Source: Paracoccaceae bacterium (GTDB taxonomy: Bacteria; Pseudomonadota; Alphaproteobacteria; Rhodobacterales; Rhodobacteraceae). Taken from it: a DNA stretch of 34,310 nucleotides. The stretch spans positions 1-34,310 of the forward strand of contig JASBSV010000047.1 in NCBI GenBank assembly GCA_030148745.1. The letters are read 5' to 3'. Shown here piece after piece: positions 17,724 through 25,697 of the stretch. Every line of letters starts with the position of its first letter. Position 1 is the first letter of the stretch. The notes below the pieces were generated by a model. That model saw only the letters and a list, made by a program, of their open reading frames with translations, was not told the origin of the DNA and did no database searches. The translations under genes were made by a program, and so were the position numbers.

Positions 17724-17747
17724 GGCAAAGCGGCCTAAAGCTTTGCC
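17724..17747 (+). promoter_or_regulatory. 8-8-8 perfect hairpin touching the MFS start codon
   Basis: GGCAAAGC, an eight-base loop GGCCTAAA, and GCTTTGCC run directly into the ATG at 17748. The hairpin occupies the whole ribosome-binding region, where no Shine-Dalgarno sequence is visible. An in-frame TAA at 17736 lies in the loop, so no earlier start is possible beyond four codons. It could be a translational switch or a protein-binding DNA palindrome. Confidence 0.6.
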
Positions 17748-18989
17748 ATGGTCTTTTCACGAACACCCGTCACCCTCGCGCAGGCGGGGCAGCTTCCGCT
17801 CTGGCGCCGTCCAATCGCGCTTTTGCTGCTGACCGCGGTGGCGATGCCCATAGCCTTTTCCACATGGTCGGCGCTGCTCAACAATTTCGTCATCGAGGTG
17901 GCCGGCTTCGACGGTATCGACATCGGCCTTCTGCATATGGTGCGCGAGGTGCCGGGGTTTCTGGCCATTGGTGTGATTGCCATCATCATTTTTGTCCACG
18001 AACAGGTGCTGGCGCTGTCGGCGCTGGTGCTTTTGGGCGTGGCCACGGCGATCACCGCCAAATTCCCCTCGCTCGGGGGGCTTTTGACGATCACCATGCT
18101 GTCCTCGATCGGTTTTCACTATTACGAGACGGTAAATCAGTCGCTTCAGCTTCAGTGGCTGGAAAAGCTGCGCGCGCCGCGGGTCTTGGGCTGGCTTGTG
18201 GCAGCAGGATCGGCGGCGACGCTGGTGGTCTATCTGACCATCGTGGCTACATGGAAGGCCTTCGATCTGTCCTATAACACCGTCTATATGGCCTCGGGCG
18301 GGCTGACCGCGCTGATCGCGCTGTCGGCCTTTATCATCTTTCCGCGCTTCGAGGCGCCCAATCCCCAGACCAAACGCCTGATCCTGCGGCGCCGTTACTG
18401 GCTCTATTACCTGCTTCAGTTCTTTGCCGGGGCGCGGCGGCAGATCTTTGTGATCTTCGCCGGCTTCATGATGGTTCAGAAGTTCGGCTTTGAGGTGCAG
18501 GAGGTCACAGCGCTCTTCATGATCAACCTTGTGGCCAATATGGTCTTTGCCCCGCTGATGGGCCGGGCCGTCGGCCGCTTTGGCGAGCGCGGCGCGCTGA
18601 TCTTTGAATATACCGGTCTGATCGCGATCTTTCTGGCCTATGGCGGCATTTATTATTTCGGTTGGGGCGTGGTTCTGGCGGCGGTGCTTTATATCGTCGA
18701 TCACCTGTTTTTCGCGCTGGCCTTCGCGCTGAAAACCTATTTTCAGAAAATCGCCGATCCCGCCGATATCGCCCCCACCGCCGCCGTGGCCTTTACGATC
18801 AATCATATCTCGGCGGTCAGCCTGCCTTTGCCGCTGGGCTTTCTCTGGGTCTATTCGCCGGGCCTGGTCTTTGTCGCGGCGGCGCTGATCGCGGCCTGTT
18901 CGCTGCTTCTGGCGCTGTTGATCCCGCGCCACCCCGCGCCTGGAAACGAGACGGTGCTGTCGCGTTTAACCGCTGTGCGCCCCGCCTAG
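17748..18989 (+). CDS. MFS-type permease, probably under FnrL control
   Basis: The 413-residue protein has about twelve hydrophobic helices and the general plan of a major facilitator; a central basic loop ([13 protein letters not shown], near residue 205-218) separates the halves. Conserved positions such as [22 protein letters not shown] resemble the MFS motif A between helices 8 and 9. The substrate is unknown. The leader has an FNR box, a perfect -10 box and a hairpin immediately before the ATG, so expression is probably raised at low oxygen and may be controlled at translation. msrA follows after 53 bp. The start is fixed by an in-frame stop at 17736. Confidence 0.88.
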   Translation: MVFSRTPVTLAQAGQLPLWRRPIALLLLTAVAMPIAFSTWSALLNNFVIEVAGFDGIDIGLLHMVREVPGFLAIGVIAIIIFVHEQVLALSALVLLGVATAITAKFPSLGGLLTITMLSSIGFHYYETVNQSLQLQWLEKLRAPRVLGWLVAAGSAATLVVYLTIVATWKAFDLSYNTVYMASGGLTALIALSAFIIFPRFEAPNPQTKRLILRRRYWLYYLLQFFAGARRQIFVIFAGFMMVQKFGFEVQEVTALFMINLVANMVFAPLMGRAVGRFGERGALIFEYTGLIAIFLAYGGIYYFGWGVVLAAVLYIVDHLFFALAFALKTYFQKIADPADIAPTAAVAFTINHISAVSLPLPLGFLWVYSPGLVFVAAALIAACSLLLALLIPRHPAPGNETVLSRLTAVRPA

Positions 18990-19042
18990 AAACCCCGGCC
19001 CGAAACCTTATATCTCTTCATGACAGGACGAGGAGGATAAAG

Positions 19043-19693
19043 ATGTTCACCGCCCCCCGCAAAAAGTTGGAAATGATACCGCCCGATCAGGCGCTGGCCG
19101 GCCGGCCCGATCCCATTGCCACCGCCGAGACCCATTTTCTCAACGGTCGCCCGCTCAAGTCGCCGGTGCCGCCCGGCTTTGAACAGGCGATCTTTGGCAT
19201 GGGCTGTTTCTGGGGGGTCGAGCGGATGTTCTGGGGCCTTGAAGGCGTCTGGCTGACCATGGTGGGCTATAGCGGCGGCTATACCCCCAACCCGACCTAT
19301 CAAGAGGTCTGCACCGGCCAGACCGGCCATAATGAGGTTGTGCGGGTGATCTTTGATCCCGCCGTGATCTCCTACACCGATCTTCTGCGTGTCTTCTGGG
19401 AAGGGCACGACCCGACCCAGGGTATGCGCCAGGGCAACGATATGGGCACCCAGTATCGATCGGGTATCTACACGTTTTCGGATGCGCAAAAGACCGCCGC
19501 CGAAACCACGGGCGCCGATTTCGCGCCGCGGCTTCTGGACGCCGGCTATGGCCCGCTGACAACCGAAATACGCCCCGCCAGCGCGTTTTATTTCGCCGAG
19601 GATTATCATCAGCAATATCTGGCCAAGAACCCCGCGGGCTATTGCGGCATCGGCGGAACCGGGGTCAGTTGCCCGATCGGCACCGGGCTATGA
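19043..19693 (+). CDS. msrA: peptide-methionine (S)-S-oxide reductase MsrA
   Basis: MsrA reduces methionine S-sulfoxide in proteins with thioredoxin. The 216-residue protein has the catalytic motif GCFWG with Cys55, followed by GYSGG, and the C-terminal resolving cysteines Cys201 and Cys210 in [11 protein letters not shown]. The start ATG 19043 has AGGAGG six bases upstream. A much longer open frame extends upstream inside the MFS gene in another frame and is not real. The stop overlaps the next gene in an ATGA. There is no fused MsrB domain. Confidence 0.96.
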   Translation: MFTAPRKKLEMIPPDQALAGRPDPIATAETHFLNGRPLKSPVPPGFEQAIFGMGCFWGVERMFWGLEGVWLTMVGYSGGYTPNPTYQEVCTGQTGHNEVVRVIFDPAVISYTDLLRVFWEGHDPTQGMRQGNDMGTQYRSGIYTFSDAQKTAAETTGADFAPRLLDAGYGPLTTEIRPASAFYFAEDYHQQYLAKNPAGYCGIGGTGVSCPIGTGL

Positions 19694-20238
19694 CCGCCGA
19701 CCCTCTGGCCCTGATGATCAGTGGCGAGTGGTACTGCTGTTTCGACCCGCTACTCGAGGCCGAGCGCCTTCTGACCCGTCGCGCGGTGCATCAGCACGCG
19801 ATGCTGCCGCCCGATCAGCGGCTGCCCTGCGGCCCGATGCTGCGCGACCGGCTGGGCGCCATATCCGCCACCGCCCGGATCGAGGCGCCGTTTCACGCCT
19901 CTTACGCCTTTAACACCTATATCGGCGAGGCGGCCTATCTGAACACCGGTTGCGTGATCCTCGATACCGCCCGCGTCAGTATCGGCGATCACAGCATGCT
20001 GGGCCCCGGGGTTCAGATCTATACCGCTGATCACCACCGCGACCCCGATCAGCGCCGACAAGGCATTGAACGGGGGCTGGCGGTAAGTATCGGCAGCGAT
20101 GTCTGGATCGGTGGCGGCGCGATCATCCTGCCGGGCGTCAGTATCGGCGACGGCGCCATCGTCGGGGCCGGCAGTGTCGTCACCCGCGATGTCCCACCGC
20201 GATCGCGGGTTGCAGGCCAGCCTGCCAGGGCGCTATAG
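19690..20238 (+). CDS. hexapeptide-repeat O-acetyltransferase (LacA/Maa-like)
   Basis: The 182-residue protein starts in an ATGA overlap with msrA. An N-terminal helical cap (about 1-60; [14 protein letters not shown]) is typical of maltose/galactoside acetyltransferases. It is followed by a left-handed beta helix made of hexapeptide repeats ([45 protein letters not shown]). The catalytic His is probably in YTADHH near residue 116. It transfers acetyl from acetyl-CoA to a sugar hydroxyl; the acceptor is unknown. A link to the msrA-prmA operon is positional only. Confidence 0.9.
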   Translation: MTADPLALMISGEWYCCFDPLLEAERLLTRRAVHQHAMLPPDQRLPCGPMLRDRLGAISATARIEAPFHASYAFNTYIGEAAYLNTGCVILDTARVSIGDHSMLGPGVQIYTADHHRDPDQRRQGIERGLAVSIGSDVWIGGGAIILPGVSIGDGAIVGAGSVVTRDVPPRSRVAGQPARAL

Positions 20239-20263
20239 CCGCGTCAGATCCAAAGGACAGGCC

Positions 20264-21154
20264 ATGACCACATTCACCGCACTGACGACACTGACCGGCA
20301 AGGACCGCGCCGAGGCGCTGGGCGAGGCGATGGAACGGGTTCAGCCCGAACCGACCGGCGTCGGCGTTTTCGAGGTCGAAGACGGCTCGGGCCTGTGGGA
20401 GGTCGGCGGCTATTTCGAGGGCGCGCCTGACCCCGCCGCCCTTGCGCTTCTGGCCACCGCTTTCGGCGCCAGACCCTTCGCGGTGTCCGAACTGCCCGAA
20501 ACCGACTGGGTCGCCAAGGTACGGCGCGAGCTGGCCCCGGTCGAAGCAGGGCGCTTTTTCGTCTACGGCAGCCATGATGCCGACAAAAAACCGACCGATC
20601 CTGACCGCATCGCGCTGCTGATTGAGGCGGCGATGGCCTTTGGCACCGGCCACCACGGCACCACATTGGGCTGCCTGCGCGCGCTTGACCGGCTTGTGGT
20701 TCAGGGATTTGCCCCCAAAACCATCGCCGATATCGGCTGTGGCACTGCGGTTCTGGCCATGGCGGCCAGCGCGGTCTGGCCCGTCGTCTCGCTGGCCAGC
20801 GATATCGATGCCGTCGCTGTCGAGGTCGCTCAGGCCAATGTCGATGCCAATGGCATGACCGGAAGCGTGCGCTGTCTCGAGGCGGCCGGCGTCGATCACC
20901 CCGAACTGGCGGCGGCGGCGCCTTTCGATCTGATCTTTGCCAATATCCTCAAAGGTCCGCTGATCGAACTGGCACCGGGAATTTCCAGCGTTTCTGCCCC
21001 CGGAGGAAAGCTTATCCTGTCGGGGATTCTGAACGAGCAGGCCGATGAGGTTTTGCGCGTTTATTGCGAAAACGGCTTCAATCCCGATCAGCGCGAAGAG
21101 ATTGTTGAGTGGACGACTCTGACCCTCACAAAAAAGAATCCAGTAAAGTCTTAA
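20264..21154 (+). CDS. prmA: ribosomal protein L11 methyltransferase PrmA
   Basis: The product has 296 residues from ATG 20264, preceded by AAAGGA. PrmA trimethylates lysines and the N-terminus of ribosomal protein L11 using S-adenosylmethionine. It has the N-terminal substrate-recognition domain (about 1-90), the linker MAFGTGHHGTTLGCL near residue 125 and the methyltransferase motif ADIGCGTAVLAMAA, then FDLIFANILKGPLIEL. These are diagnostic. The gene is 25 bp behind the acetyltransferase gene and ends in a TAA that is part of a CtrA-like site. Confidence 0.94.
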   Translation: MTTFTALTTLTGKDRAEALGEAMERVQPEPTGVGVFEVEDGSGLWEVGGYFEGAPDPAALALLATAFGARPFAVSELPETDWVAKVRRELAPVEAGRFFVYGSHDADKKPTDPDRIALLIEAAMAFGTGHHGTTLGCLRALDRLVVQGFAPKTIADIGCGTAVLAMAASAVWPVVSLASDIDAVAVEVAQANVDANGMTGSVRCLEAAGVDHPELAAAAPFDLIFANILKGPLIELAPGISSVSAPGGKLILSGILNEQADEVLRVYCENGFNPDQREEIVEWTTLTLTKKNPVKS

Positions 21155-21165
21155 TTTTACCTTAA
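21151..21165. promoter_or_regulatory. CtrA-like site TTAA-N7-TTAA
   Basis: TTAA (21151-21154), seven bases, TTAA (21162-21165) is a full match to the core of the alphaproteobacterial CtrA consensus TTAA-N7-TTAA(C); the base after is T, not C. It overlaps the prmA stop and lies 85 bp before the start of the next gene, in an AT-rich gap. Confidence 0.5.
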
Positions 21166-21250
21166 TCACGCCCGATTGCCCCATTTTTGCCGCAATCGAC
21201 ACAGAGTTTATTGGCCTCGTTAAAAAACCTGGGTGTTTTTGGGGGCTATT

Positions 21251-21604
21251 ATGACGAATACTTACTTTACGGACTTTGACGACAGAACAAGACGAATTGA
21301 AAAAGCGCACCGCCGACTGGCGCGCGGCTATGTCACCACGGTCACCCGTGACGGGGTGATCATCCATCGTCCGATACGGCGCTACGGGCCGTCACTGCGG
21401 GGGATATTTCTGACCTTTGCCGCGCTCTTGGGGTTCAAGGTGCTGCTTTATACCTACCTTGGCGCCATCGCCTATGACGGGCGCGTTGCCGATCTTGCCG
21501 GCGGCACGGTGATCGAATCCATCGGCGCCTGGGTGATGCAGGCGGATCCGGTCACGGTCTGGATCTCGCAAGGGGTGCTTGAGCTGCTGGCGCAGTTCAA
21601 CTGA
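21251..21604 (+). CDS. small membrane protein of unknown function
   Basis: The 117-residue product is not recognised. Residues 1-48 are charged and probably cytoplasmic (DDRTRRIEKAHRRLARGYV), then one clear membrane helix runs from about 51 to 70 (FLTFAALLGFKVLLYTYLG). The rest, IAYDGRVADL to WISQGVLELLAQFN, would be periplasmic with a weakly hydrophobic amphipathic end. The start at ATG 21251 follows a GGGGG ribosome-binding site. It stands alone between prmA and a bidirectional terminator, with its own 96-bp upstream gap containing a CtrA-like site. Unknown function; a cell-cycle link would be inference from that site. Confidence 0.75.
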   Translation: MTNTYFTDFDDRTRRIEKAHRRLARGYVTTVTRDGVIIHRPIRRYGPSLRGIFLTFAALLGFKVLLYTYLGAIAYDGRVADLAGGTVIESIGAWVMQADPVTVWISQGVLELLAQFN

Positions 21605-21660
21605 GCCAAGGGCTCAGGGGCTGGAAAAGCTCAGCGGCTGGAAAAAGTCGACCTAAAATG

Positions 21661-21696
21661 AAAAAGGCCATCGGGCTTGCCCCCATGGCCTTTTTT
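21661..21696. terminator. bidirectional rho-independent terminator
   Basis: AAAAAGGCCAT (21661-21671) pairs with ATGGCCTTTTT (21685-21695), with an inner GGG/CCC pairing in the loop, followed by a further T. The A-run and T-run on the two sides serve both strands, exactly as expected between the convergent small membrane protein gene and the DUF1127 gene. Confidence 0.93.
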
Positions 21697-21717
21697 GCGG
21701 TCCGTTGGATCCGGTGA

Positions 21718-21930
21718 TTACCGGCGGAACTGATTTGCCACGACGGCATCGATGTCGGCGCGCGACAATCCGATATCGTCCAGCTCGCGTGCTGTAAGGC
21801 GCGACAGGGCCTTGCGGGTCATGCGGGCATCGTTCCAGACCGCGACAGCGGCCAGAAGGTTGGCAAAGGAAAAACGGCGACCGGCAAGGGCGGCGCCGCT
21901 CAGCGGGCGAAATGTATCAAAAGCGGCCAT
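21718..21930 (-). CDS. DUF1127 family small protein
   Basis: The 70-residue protein ends with the DUF1127 (YjiS-like) motif: WNDARMTRKALSRLTARELDDIGLSRADID. The N-terminal part (MAAFDTFRPLSGAAL) is variable. I chose ATG 21930 because TGAGGA precedes it; an ATG at 21945 in the same frame lacks a ribosome-binding site. DUF1127 proteins are abundant in alphaproteobacteria; some affect RNA turnover and phosphate or carbon metabolism in Agrobacterium, but the general role is unclear. The gene has a long upstream region with a palindrome about 90 bp before its start. Confidence 0.9.
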   Translation of the reverse strand: MAAFDTFRPLSGAALAGRRFSFANLLAAVAVWNDARMTRKALSRLTARELDDIGLSRADIDAVVANQFRR

Positions 21931-22021
21931 GATTGGCATCCTCATCGAAAGGGTGTTGGGAAGGACGTGATGTCTGGCGGCGACCTAGTCCTGTACGGCA
22001 GGGCTCACAACCGCCAATCTT

Positions 22022-22050
22022 TGCATAGGCCCTATGCAGTTGCAGCATAG
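22022..22050. promoter_or_regulatory. 17-bp palindrome with a third half-site
   Basis: TGCATAGG (22022-22029), one C, CCTATGCA (22031-22038) form a perfect palindrome. A third copy of the GCATAG core follows at 22045-22050, so there are three alternating half-sites. This is a strong candidate operator upstream of the DUF1127 gene. The regulator is unknown. Confidence 0.55.
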
Positions 22051-22093
22051 CGCGGCCGCGTGGCAAAGTTCTGTTAATCAATAAAAAATTGTG

Positions 22094-22142
22094 GATGTCG
22101 CAAATGACGCATTTTCGCTTATTTTGGCCTGAAAGCGACATC
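22094..22142. other. 8-bp inverted repeat with 33-base spacer
   Basis: GATGTCGC (22094-22101) and GCGACATC (22135-22142) are exact inverted copies flanking an AT-rich 33-base segment. It might be two operator half-sites or the stem of a small RNA; the wide spacer makes a role uncertain. Confidence 0.25.
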
Positions 22143-22169
22143 TCCAGCGCAGTATTCTGCAATTCGGGC

Positions 22170-22195
22170 GACGATTGCTGCGTTGCAGCATCGTC
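22170..22195 (+). other. stable hairpin upstream of ruvC
   Basis: GACGAT, a bulged T, GCTGC, loop GTT, GCAGC, ATCGTC: an 11-bp stem with one bulge and a three-base loop, 71 bp before the ruvC start. No T-run follows. It may be a leader structure of the ruv message. Confidence 0.4.
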
Positions 22196-22266
22196 CGGGA
22201 TCTTGGCGAATGTTCGCCTTTCGTGCTAAAGATCAGGCAAGAGCAGAAAACAAAGCGGGGTCAGGA

Positions 22267-22773
22267 ATGCGCGTTTTGGGGATCGACCCCGGTTTGCGCA
22301 CCCTCGGGTGGGGCATAATCGACGTCGCCGGCGTCCGTCTGAGCCATGTGGCAAACGGCCATTGCAAGACCACCGGCACCGATCTGCCGCTCAGACTGCT
22401 CAGTCTTTTTGACCAGCTCTCAAAGGTGATCGCAGAATTTGCGCCGACCACGGCGGCGGTCGAACAGACCTTTGTCAACCGCGACGGGGCAGGCTCGCTC
22501 AAACTCGGTCAGGCGCGCGGGATCGCGGTTCTGGTGCCGGCGCGCGCGGGGCTTGCGGTGGGCGAATATGCGCCCAATGCCGTCAAAAAGGCCGTGGTCG
22601 GGGTGGGCCATGCCGACAAGAAACAGATCGCCCATATGGTGCGGCTGCAATTGCCCGGCGTTCAGATCACCGGACCCGACGCCGCCGACGCGCTGGCCAT
22701 CGCCATCTGCCACGCTCATCATGCGCAATCCTCGGGCCGGTTGCAGGCGGCGCTGGCGCGGGGGGTAGCATGA
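22267..22773 (+). CDS. ruvC: Holliday junction resolvase RuvC
   Basis: RuvC cuts Holliday junctions as a dimer bound to RuvAB. The 168-residue protein has the four catalytic acidic residues at the classical positions: Asp7 in GIDPG, Glu66 in AVEQTF, Asp138 and Asp141 in [11 protein letters not shown]. The start ATG 22267 is adjacent to AGGA, with GGGG further upstream. The stop overlaps the ruvA start in an ATGA. It is the first gene of a ruvCA-htpX-ruvB cluster. Confidence 0.98.
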   Translation: MRVLGIDPGLRTLGWGIIDVAGVRLSHVANGHCKTTGTDLPLRLLSLFDQLSKVIAEFAPTTAAVEQTFVNRDGAGSLKLGQARGIAVLVPARAGLAVGEYAPNAVKKAVVGVGHADKKQIAHMVRLQLPGVQITGPDAADALAIAICHAHHAQSSGRLQAALARGVA

Positions 22774-23450
22774 TCGGGAAAATCGCCGGGCGGGTCGAAT
22801 ACCGCGCCACCGATCACGTCATGATCGATGTGCGCGGGGTGGGCTATATCGTCTATTGTTCCGAGCGTACTCTGGCGGGCCTGCCGCCGGCGGGCGAATT
22901 TACCGCGCTTTACACCGAACTTCTGGTGCGCGAGGACAATCTTCAGCTTTTCGGCTTTACCACGCTTCTGGAAAAGGAATGGCACCGGCTGCTGATCTCG
23001 GTTCAGGGGATCGGCGCCAAGGCGTCGATGGCAATTCTGGGCACATTGGGGGCCGAGGCGCTGGCCCGCGCGATCGCATTGGGCGACTGGGGCGCGGTCA
23101 AGGCGGCGCCGGGCGTAGGCCCCAAGATTGCTCAGCGTGTTGTTAATGAGCTGAAGGAAAAAGCGCCGGGGGTGATGGCCCTGGGCGCCAGTCCGGGTGC
23201 GACGCTTCGGGCCGGCGGCATGGCGCCCGGCGATGAGGCGCCCGATCCGGTGATCGAGGTGCAGCCGGCGCCGCAACCGGGCGCCGCCACCGGCATGGCG
23301 CAGGCCGAGGCTTTGTCGGCGCTCGCCAATCTTGGCTATGCGCCGTCGCAGGCGGCCTCGGCCGTTGCCGAAGCGGCTGGCGCAAGCCCTGGTGCCGATA
23401 CCGGCGCGCTGATCCGCGCGGCGCTGAAACTTCTGGCGCCGAAAGGTTAG
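22770..23450 (+). CDS. ruvA: Holliday junction DNA helicase subunit RuvA
   Basis: RuvA tetramers bind the junction and load RuvB. The 226-residue protein has domain I ([13 protein letters not shown], an OB fold), the helix-hairpin-helix domain II ([18 protein letters not shown] and [20 protein letters not shown]), a Gly/Ala/Pro-rich flexible linker (about 135-175) and domain III ([21 protein letters not shown]), which contacts RuvB. All are present. It overlaps ruvC by 4 bp and is followed by htpX after 76 bp. Confidence 0.97.
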   Translation: MIGKIAGRVEYRATDHVMIDVRGVGYIVYCSERTLAGLPPAGEFTALYTELLVREDNLQLFGFTTLLEKEWHRLLISVQGIGAKASMAILGTLGAEALARAIALGDWGAVKAAPGVGPKIAQRVVNELKEKAPGVMALGASPGATLRAGGMAPGDEAPDPVIEVQPAPQPGAATGMAQAEALSALANLGYAPSQAASAVAEAAGASPGADTGALIRAALKLLAPKG

Positions 23451-23460
23451 GCGGGCAGGG

Positions 23461-23489
23461 CTTGAACGGCTCTGCACTCCTTTCCATAT
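23461..23489 (+). promoter_or_regulatory. possible heat-shock (RpoH-type) promoter for htpX
   Basis: CTTGAAC (23461-23467) and CCATAT (23484-23489) are separated by 16 bases in the ruvA-htpX gap, 38 bp before the htpX start. The -35 half fits the sigma-32 consensus CTTGAA; the -10 half and the spacing fit only partly. Confidence 0.35.
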
Positions 23490-23526
23490 TCAGGAATGCT
23501 GGAAAAACTGTGTCTGGACAGGTGCA

Positions 23527-24483
23527 ATGTCTACGCTGAAAACGGCTGTTCTACTTGCTGCAATGACCGCCCTTTTTATGGGGATCGGTGCCCTTCTGGC
23601 CGGGCAGACCGGCGCGATCATCGCGCTGGCTGTGGCGGGCGGGATGAATATTTTCGCATGGTGGGGCTCGGACCAGATGGTTTTGCGGATGCAGAACGCG
23701 GTGGAGGTCGACGCCCGGCAGGCCCCCGATCTGGTCGCGCTGGTGCGCGATCTGGCCGCGCAGGCCGGCCTGCCGATGCCGCGGGTCTATCTGATCGACA
23801 CCGATCAGCCCAATGCCTTTGCGACCGGGCGCAACCCCGATAATGCCGCCGTCGCGGTCACGCGCGGCATCCTGCGCGCGCTCAGCCGCGCCGAACTGGC
23901 CGGGGTCATCGCCCATGAGCTGGCACATATCAAACACCGCGACACACTGACCATGACGATCACCGCCACGCTGGCCGGTGCGATCACCATGATCGCCAAT
24001 TTCGCGCTGTTCTTCCGGCTGGGAAACCGCGGCGGCGGGCCGGGCATTCTGGGCACTCTGGCGCTGATGATCCTTGCGCCTTTGGCGGCGGCAATGGTGC
24101 AAATGGCGATCTCGCGCACCCGCGAATACGAGGCCGATCGCGAGGGCGCGGAAATAAGCGGCGATCCCGGCGCGCTGGCCTCGGCGCTGCTGCGGATCGA
24201 CGCGCTGGCTCGCGGGGTCGAAAACCCCGCCGCCGAGGCCAATCCGGCGATGGCGCATATGTTCATTATCAACCCGCTCAGCGGGCGCGGAATGGATAAT
24301 CTTTTCTCCACCCACCCATCGACCGAAAACCGGGTGGCAGCGCTGCGCGCGATGACGCCCGCAGTGCGCCGCGAGGGCGCCGCGCCCCATGGCGCGCGGC
24401 TTTCCGAAACCTCGGTCCCGCGTGCCGGAGGGCGGCGCGGCGGCAGGGGCGGCACCGGCGGGCGGCGCGGTCCCTGGTCCTGA
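23527..24483 (+). CDS. htpX: HtpX-family membrane zinc metalloprotease
   Basis: HtpX degrades misfolded membrane proteins together with FtsH. The 318-residue protein has two N-terminal membrane helices (about 5-25 and 28-47), the zinc motif HELAH at 130-134, further helices near 143-165 and 175-195, and SRTREYEAD at 197-204 supplying the third zinc ligand. The C-terminus is a Gly/Arg-rich tail with RGG-like units (GGRRGGRGG). The gene sits between ruvA and ruvB and may have its own heat-shock promoter. ftsH, coding for the other membrane protease, is about 8.8 kb downstream. Confidence 0.95.
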   Translation: MSTLKTAVLLAAMTALFMGIGALLAGQTGAIIALAVAGGMNIFAWWGSDQMVLRMQNAVEVDARQAPDLVALVRDLAAQAGLPMPRVYLIDTDQPNAFATGRNPDNAAVAVTRGILRALSRAELAGVIAHELAHIKHRDTLTMTITATLAGAITMIANFALFFRLGNRGGGPGILGTLALMILAPLAAAMVQMAISRTREYEADREGAEISGDPGALASALLRIDALARGVENPAAEANPAMAHMFIINPLSGRGMDNLFSTHPSTENRVAALRAMTPAVRREGAAPHGARLSETSVPRAGGRRGGRGGTGGRRGPWS

Positions 24484-24525
24484 AGCCCCGGTCCCGAGGC
24501 GGCGCCCTGAGGCGCTAAATCCCCC

Positions 24526-24546
24526 CGCCCGGCGCCTGTCCGGGCG
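24526..24546 (+). other. GC hairpin between htpX and ruvB
   Basis: CGCCCGG (24526-24532), seven-base loop, CCGGGCG (24540-24546) is a strong seven-pair stem 61 bp before the ruvB start. Without a T-run it is not a standard terminator; it may stabilise one end of the htpX message or limit read-through into ruvB. Confidence 0.35.
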
Positions 24547-24607
24547 ATGCGGGCCTTGAACCCGGAGCGGTTTGCGGGGAAAGTCGGCGCAATCAGAAAG
24601 GCCCGCG

Positions 24608-25630
24608 ATGACCCAGCCCGACCCAACCCTGCGCCCCGAGCAGCGCCCCGGCGACGCAGACCGCGCGCTGCGCCCTCAGGCGCTGAGCGAGTTCATCGGT
24701 CAGGCCGAGGCGCGCGCCAATCTGAAGGTCTTTATCGAAAGCGCCCGCCAGCGCGGCGAGGCGATGGATCACACCCTGTTTCATGGCCCTCCCGGTCTGG
24801 GCAAGACGACACTGGCCCAGATCATCGCCCGCGAGCTGGGGGTGAATTTCCGCATGACCAGCGGGCCGGTTCTGGCCAAGGCGGGTGATCTAGCGGCGAT
24901 CCTGACCAATCTTGAGGCGCGCGATGTTCTGTTTATCGACGAGATCCACCGCCTGAACCCGGTGGTCGAAGAGATCCTCTATCCCGCGCTGGAGGATTTC
25001 GAGCTGGATCTGGTGATCGGCGAGGGCCCTGCCGCGCGCACCGTGCGGATCGAGTTGCAGCCCTTCACGCTGGTCGGGGCGACCACCCGGCTGGGCCTTC
25101 TGACAACGCCGCTGCGCGACCGTTTCGGCATCCCCACCCGGCTGCAGTTCTATTCCGAGGATGAGTTGCACCAGATCGTATCGCGCGCCGCGCAGCTGAT
25201 GAGGATGGATAGTGACGAAGATGGCGCACGCGAGATTGCCCGCCGCGCCCGCGGCACCCCGCGCATCGCCGGTCGGCTGCTGCGCCGGGTCGTGGATTTC
25301 GCGCTGGTTGAAGGCGACGGGAGGGTGACGCGCGATCTGGCAGATGGCGCGCTGACCCGGCTGGGGGTGGATCATCTGGGACTGGACGGCGCCGACCGGC
25401 GCTATCTGAGCCTGATTGCCGAAAATTACGCCGGCGGCCCGGTCGGGATCGAGACGCTTTCGGCGGCCTTGTCCGAAAGCCGCGATGCGCTGGAGGAGGT
25501 GATAGAGCCCTTCCTGTTGCAGCAGGGTCTGATCCAGCGCACGCCGCGGGGCCGGATGCTGGCCGCGCGGGCCTGGAGCCATCTGGGGTTGGATGCGCCG
25601 CGCGGGCAGGGCGGGCTCTTTGACGATTGA
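24608..25630 (+). CDS. ruvB: Holliday junction DNA helicase subunit RuvB
   Basis: RuvB is the AAA+ motor that drives branch migration on RuvA-bound junctions. From ATG 24608 it has 340 residues. The N-terminus has [12 protein letters not shown], Walker A GPPGLGKT at 60-67, Walker B FIDEIH near 109-114, sensor [10 protein letters not shown], the arginine-finger region LRDRFG and a C-terminal winged helix ([15 protein letters not shown]). The upstream in-frame start at 24572 adds twelve residues without homology. It is split from ruvCA by htpX, and a repeat element lies directly after its stop. Confidence 0.98.
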   Translation: MTQPDPTLRPEQRPGDADRALRPQALSEFIGQAEARANLKVFIESARQRGEAMDHTLFHGPPGLGKTTLAQIIARELGVNFRMTSGPVLAKAGDLAAILTNLEARDVLFIDEIHRLNPVVEEILYPALEDFELDLVIGEGPAARTVRIELQPFTLVGATTRLGLLTTPLRDRFGIPTRLQFYSEDELHQIVSRAAQLMRMDSDEDGAREIARRARGTPRIAGRLLRRVVDFALVEGDGRVTRDLADGALTRLGVDHLGLDGADRRYLSLIAENYAGGPVGIETLSAALSESRDALEEVIEPFLLQQGLIQRTPRGRMLAARAWSHLGLDAPRGQGGLFDD

Positions 25631-25641
25631 GCCTGTGCGCG

Positions 25642-25684
25642 GGAGGATTTATGCCTCCGGCGGGAGTATTTTTGCAAAGAAGAA
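25642..25684 (+). repeat. short interspersed repeat with terminator-like hairpin, copy 2
   Basis: The core is CTCC (25655-25658), GGCG, GGAG (25663-25666), then TATTTTTGC. The loop is one base longer than in copy 1 while the stem is unchanged. It starts 12 bp after the ruvB stop on the same strand and looks like the ruvB terminator. The next gene starts 14 bp after the repeat. Confidence 0.65.
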
Positions 25685-25697
25685 AGGGCGGGGGCGG

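Larger units (their letters stand above)
21931..22266. other. 336-bp divergent intergenic region between DUF1127 gene and ruvC
   Basis: This is the longest non-coding stretch of the window and is clearly lower in GC (for example 22074-22135). It contains a 17-bp palindrome with an extra half-site, a spaced inverted repeat and a stable hairpin in the ruvC leader, each listed separately. I see no convincing ORF or tRNA in it. It probably carries promoters for both genes and could encode a small RNA. Confidence 0.6.
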
